Positions 62,701 through 64,000 of a DNA stretch of 64,000 bases are shown piece by piece (the stretch's first letter is position 1; the number at the start of each line of letters is the position of its first letter). The position numbers and the translations under genes were made by a program. The stretch covers positions 62,001 through 126,000 of the forward strand of contig NW_027017985.1 in assembly GCF_032854445.1 (NCBI RefSeq). Reading direction: 5' to 3'. The DNA is from Liolophura sinensis (taxonomy: Eukaryota; Mollusca; Polyplacophora; Chitonida; Chitonidae). The notes below the pieces were generated by a model that saw nothing but the letters and a program-made list of their open reading frames with translations, was not told the DNA's origin and searched no databases.

Positions 62701-63584
62701 TACACGTAGATAAACACATTGAGATTATCTTGGACTTAGAAGTAAGACAATGGCTGGGTGAGTTAAATGGGCTTAGCCCAAAGATTTCAGGTCTTCTGGG
62801 CTACCGAAGGGCACATAACTTATAGTCAAAAGTTGAATATAGTAATGACCAGTCGCGATTGTACAGAGTACAGTGTAGCCGATTTCAATTAACAAAAAGA
62901 CCAGGTAAAAATGCAAAAGTGGAAAAACTGTTCCAGTGCTGCTGGTAAGAAGCTAATCCAACGTATTTTGTGACGAGAAATCGAATGGTGCAAACCGCGT
63001 TGCTCTCCTACCAATACTTTTGGCTGTAGCGACAATTCAATGATCATTGATGTCATAATCACGTGCCCAGCAACGGCTCTTACTCCATGGAAACCAGGGA
63101 TATTTGCAATTTTTTAACAGCTGCCGATGCCTGGCTCAGTTCCGCATCTTTTGGCACCTTACTGAAGTGGGTCAGTGTTCAGTTGTACTTTTTACAGCAG
63201 ACTGTATCAAGTACCTTGTGTTTTTCACGTACAAATGGTGTGGTTTTTCTACACGTAGATAAAGACATTGAGATTGTCTTGCACTTAGAAGTAAGGCAAT
63301 TGCTGGGTGAGTTAAATGGGCTTAGCCCAAAGATTTCAGGTCTTCTGGGCTACCGAAGGGCACATAACTTATAGTCAAAAGTTGAATATAGTAATGACCA
63401 GTCGCGATTGTACAGAGTACAGTGTAGCCGATTTCAATTAACAAAAAGACCAGGCAAAAATGCAAAAGTGGAAAAACTGTTCCAGTGCTGCTGGTAAGAG
63501 TCTAATCCGACGTATTTTGTGACGACAAATCGAATGGTGCAAACCGCGTTGCTCTCCGACCAATACTTTTGGCTGTAGCGACAA
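59742..63584 (+). repeat. Seven-unit right-edge segment with a chimeric first unit
   Basis: Unit starts are 59742, 60291, 60840, 61389, 61938, 62487 and 63036. Unit 59742 has the 5' half of 55351 (CATGAAAA, CCGCACC) and the 3' half of 55900 (GATTTGACGTC, GGTAAAAATG, GCTGTTAAG), followed by 60291+60840, which match 56449+56998. Units 61389 and 62487 are of the 39993/43288 type (GTGTTAAGTTG, ACAATGGCTGG). Unit 63036 is of the 41091/44386/51509 type. Unit 61938 has TTTGTGTC near 61949 as a private change. Confidence 0.87.
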
Positions 63585-64000
63585 TTCAATGATCATTGAT
63601 GTCATAATCACGTGCCCAGCAACGGCTCTTACTCCATGGAAACCAGGGATATTTGCAATTTTTTAACAGCTGCCGATGCCTGGCCCAATTCCGCATCTTT
63701 TGGCACCTTATAAATGTGGGTCAGTGTTCAGTTGTACTTTTTACAGCAGACTGTATCAAGTACCTTGTGTTTTTCACGTACAAATGGTGTGGTTTTTCTA
63801 CACGTAGATAAAGACATTGAGATTGTTTTGGACTTAGAAGTAAGACAATTGCTGGGTGAGTTAAATGGGCTTAGCCCAAAGATTTGACGTCTTCTGGGCT
63901 ACCGAAGGGCACATAACTTATAGTCAAAAGTTGAATGTAGTAATGACCAGTCGCGATTGTACAGAGTATAGTGTAGCCGGTTTCAATTAACAAAAAGACC
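63585..64000 (+). repeat. Right-edge partial unit (unit positions 1-416)
   Basis: The window ends inside a unit after GACC of AAAAAGACCAGG. This unit resembles 46032 and 52057 (ATAAATGT octamer, ATTGTTTTGGAC, GATTTGACGTC, GCCGGTTTC), but has TTTTTCACGTAC instead of TTTTTTATGTAC. It shares TTGAATGTAGTAATG with 52057, and a GAGTATAGTG change with the 46581, 47130 and 52606 types. The array therefore continues past the window edge. Confidence 0.92.

Larger units (their letters stand above)
1..64000 (+). repeat. 549-bp satellite DNA array, 115 complete units plus two partials
   Basis: The same ~549-bp sequence repeats head to tail across the whole window, with no inversion, no foreign insertion and no spacer. 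Landmarks in every unit include a CACGTG-type site near position 25, CAGCTGCC near 84, the near-palindrome at 282-294, TCGCGA at 367 and GTGACGAG near 484. Most start-to-start distances are 548-551; the exceptions are 536 (unit 49326, a 13-bp deletion) and 547 (unit 53156). The unit shows no clear internal sub-repeats. By eye, units differ from each other at a few to a few tens of positions, and many of these variants are shared by groups of units. I do not recognise the family. Family length, uniform orientation and HOR structure are typical of eukaryotic heterochromatic satellites; the chromosomal site is unknown. Confidence 0.98.

Noticed and set aside
56-63374. Dozens of 60-153 codon open frames on both strands as protein genes
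   Set aside because: They are the same few frames of one repeat unit recurring at each copy. Most start at TTG or GTG, are broken by stops or frameshifts in sibling units, and vary mainly by residue-changing substitutions. The - strand frames overlap the + strand ones and show no recognisable domain.
31209-63725. TATAAAT in ACCTTATAAATGTGGG as a promoter
   Set aside because: It is one state of the variable octamer in a minority of units, with no downstream gene or conserved start region.
1-64000. CRISPR array
   Set aside because: Units are 549 bp and directly abutting. There are no short identical repeats separated by unique spacers, and no cas-like genes.
1-64000. Ribosomal, 5S, histone or snRNA gene tandem array
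   Set aside because: No conserved rRNA, tRNA or snRNA stretch is recognisable. I found no convincing pol III A and B boxes; ATCGAATGG is only a partial resemblance to a B box.
1-64000. CENP-B box
   Set aside because: No match to the core TTCG....A..CGGG was seen on either strand in the representative unit; TTCG itself occurs only in variant units (CTTCGAAG).
1-64000. Transposon or LTR element as the source of the unit
   Set aside because: No terminal inverted repeats, target-site duplications, poly(A) tail, or reverse transcriptase, integrase or transposase motif is visible. An old element could be the ancestor, but nothing in the unit shows it.
1-64000. Prokaryotic or phage origin
   Set aside because: A 64 kb non-coding tandem array without a single conserved gene is not known from such genomes, and ribosome-binding-site-like spacing before the frames is absent.

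Overview
The whole 64 kb window is one uninterrupted, head-to-tail satellite DNA array. The unit is 549 bp and all copies have the same orientation. I fixed the phase at the first T of TTGAATGATCAT (unit position 1) and walked every boundary. There are 115 complete units, the first starting at 458 and the last complete one at 63036, plus a partial unit at each edge (1-457 and 63585-64000). Most units are exactly 549 bp, and the extremes are 536 and 551. A representative unit counted by hand is about 42% G+C with 16 CpG. I see no protein gene, tRNA, rRNA, transposon, CRISPR array or unique spacer anywhere in the window.

The organism cannot be named from this sequence. A homogeneous array of more than 64 kb made of non-coding ~0.5 kb units is typical of eukaryotic (peri)centromeric, subtelomeric, sex-chromosome or B-chromosome heterochromatin, and is not expected in a bacterium, archaeon or phage. 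The missing flanks mean the chromosomal position is unknown.

The units are not interchangeable. They carry linked diagnostic variants that reveal a mosaic of nested, irregular higher-order repeats (HORs). Left domain (1 to about 30 kb): a 17-unit-offset duplication (about 135-4850 and 9471-14190), tandem dimers (5400-8695 and 15291-17484), tandem trimers (16936-20229), a near-identical pair of odd units 13.2 kb apart (8696 and 21876), and a 7-unit block followed by its 6-unit version (22974-30110). Middle domain (about 30-39 kb): dimer and trimer patterns built on a TTTTTCCACC subfamily and an AATAAAG subfamily. Right domain (about 39-64 kb): other variants dominate (GCACAGC, GGCAACTGC, AAACACATTG, CTAGTAAG), with 6-, 8- and 11-unit-offset duplications, a second 7-to-6-unit pair (46032-49861 and 52057-55350) and an indel-rich stretch at 52.6-55.1 kb.

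Each unit has a 112-codon open frame from a TTG on the + strand. Nearly all recurrent variants inside it change or stop the protein, so it is best read as a chance frame and not a gene. What the window offers is a record of satellite evolution by unequal exchange and conversion. Small dyad-symmetric motifs inside the unit are the only candidate functional sites. All comparisons were made by eye, with no alignment or database search.
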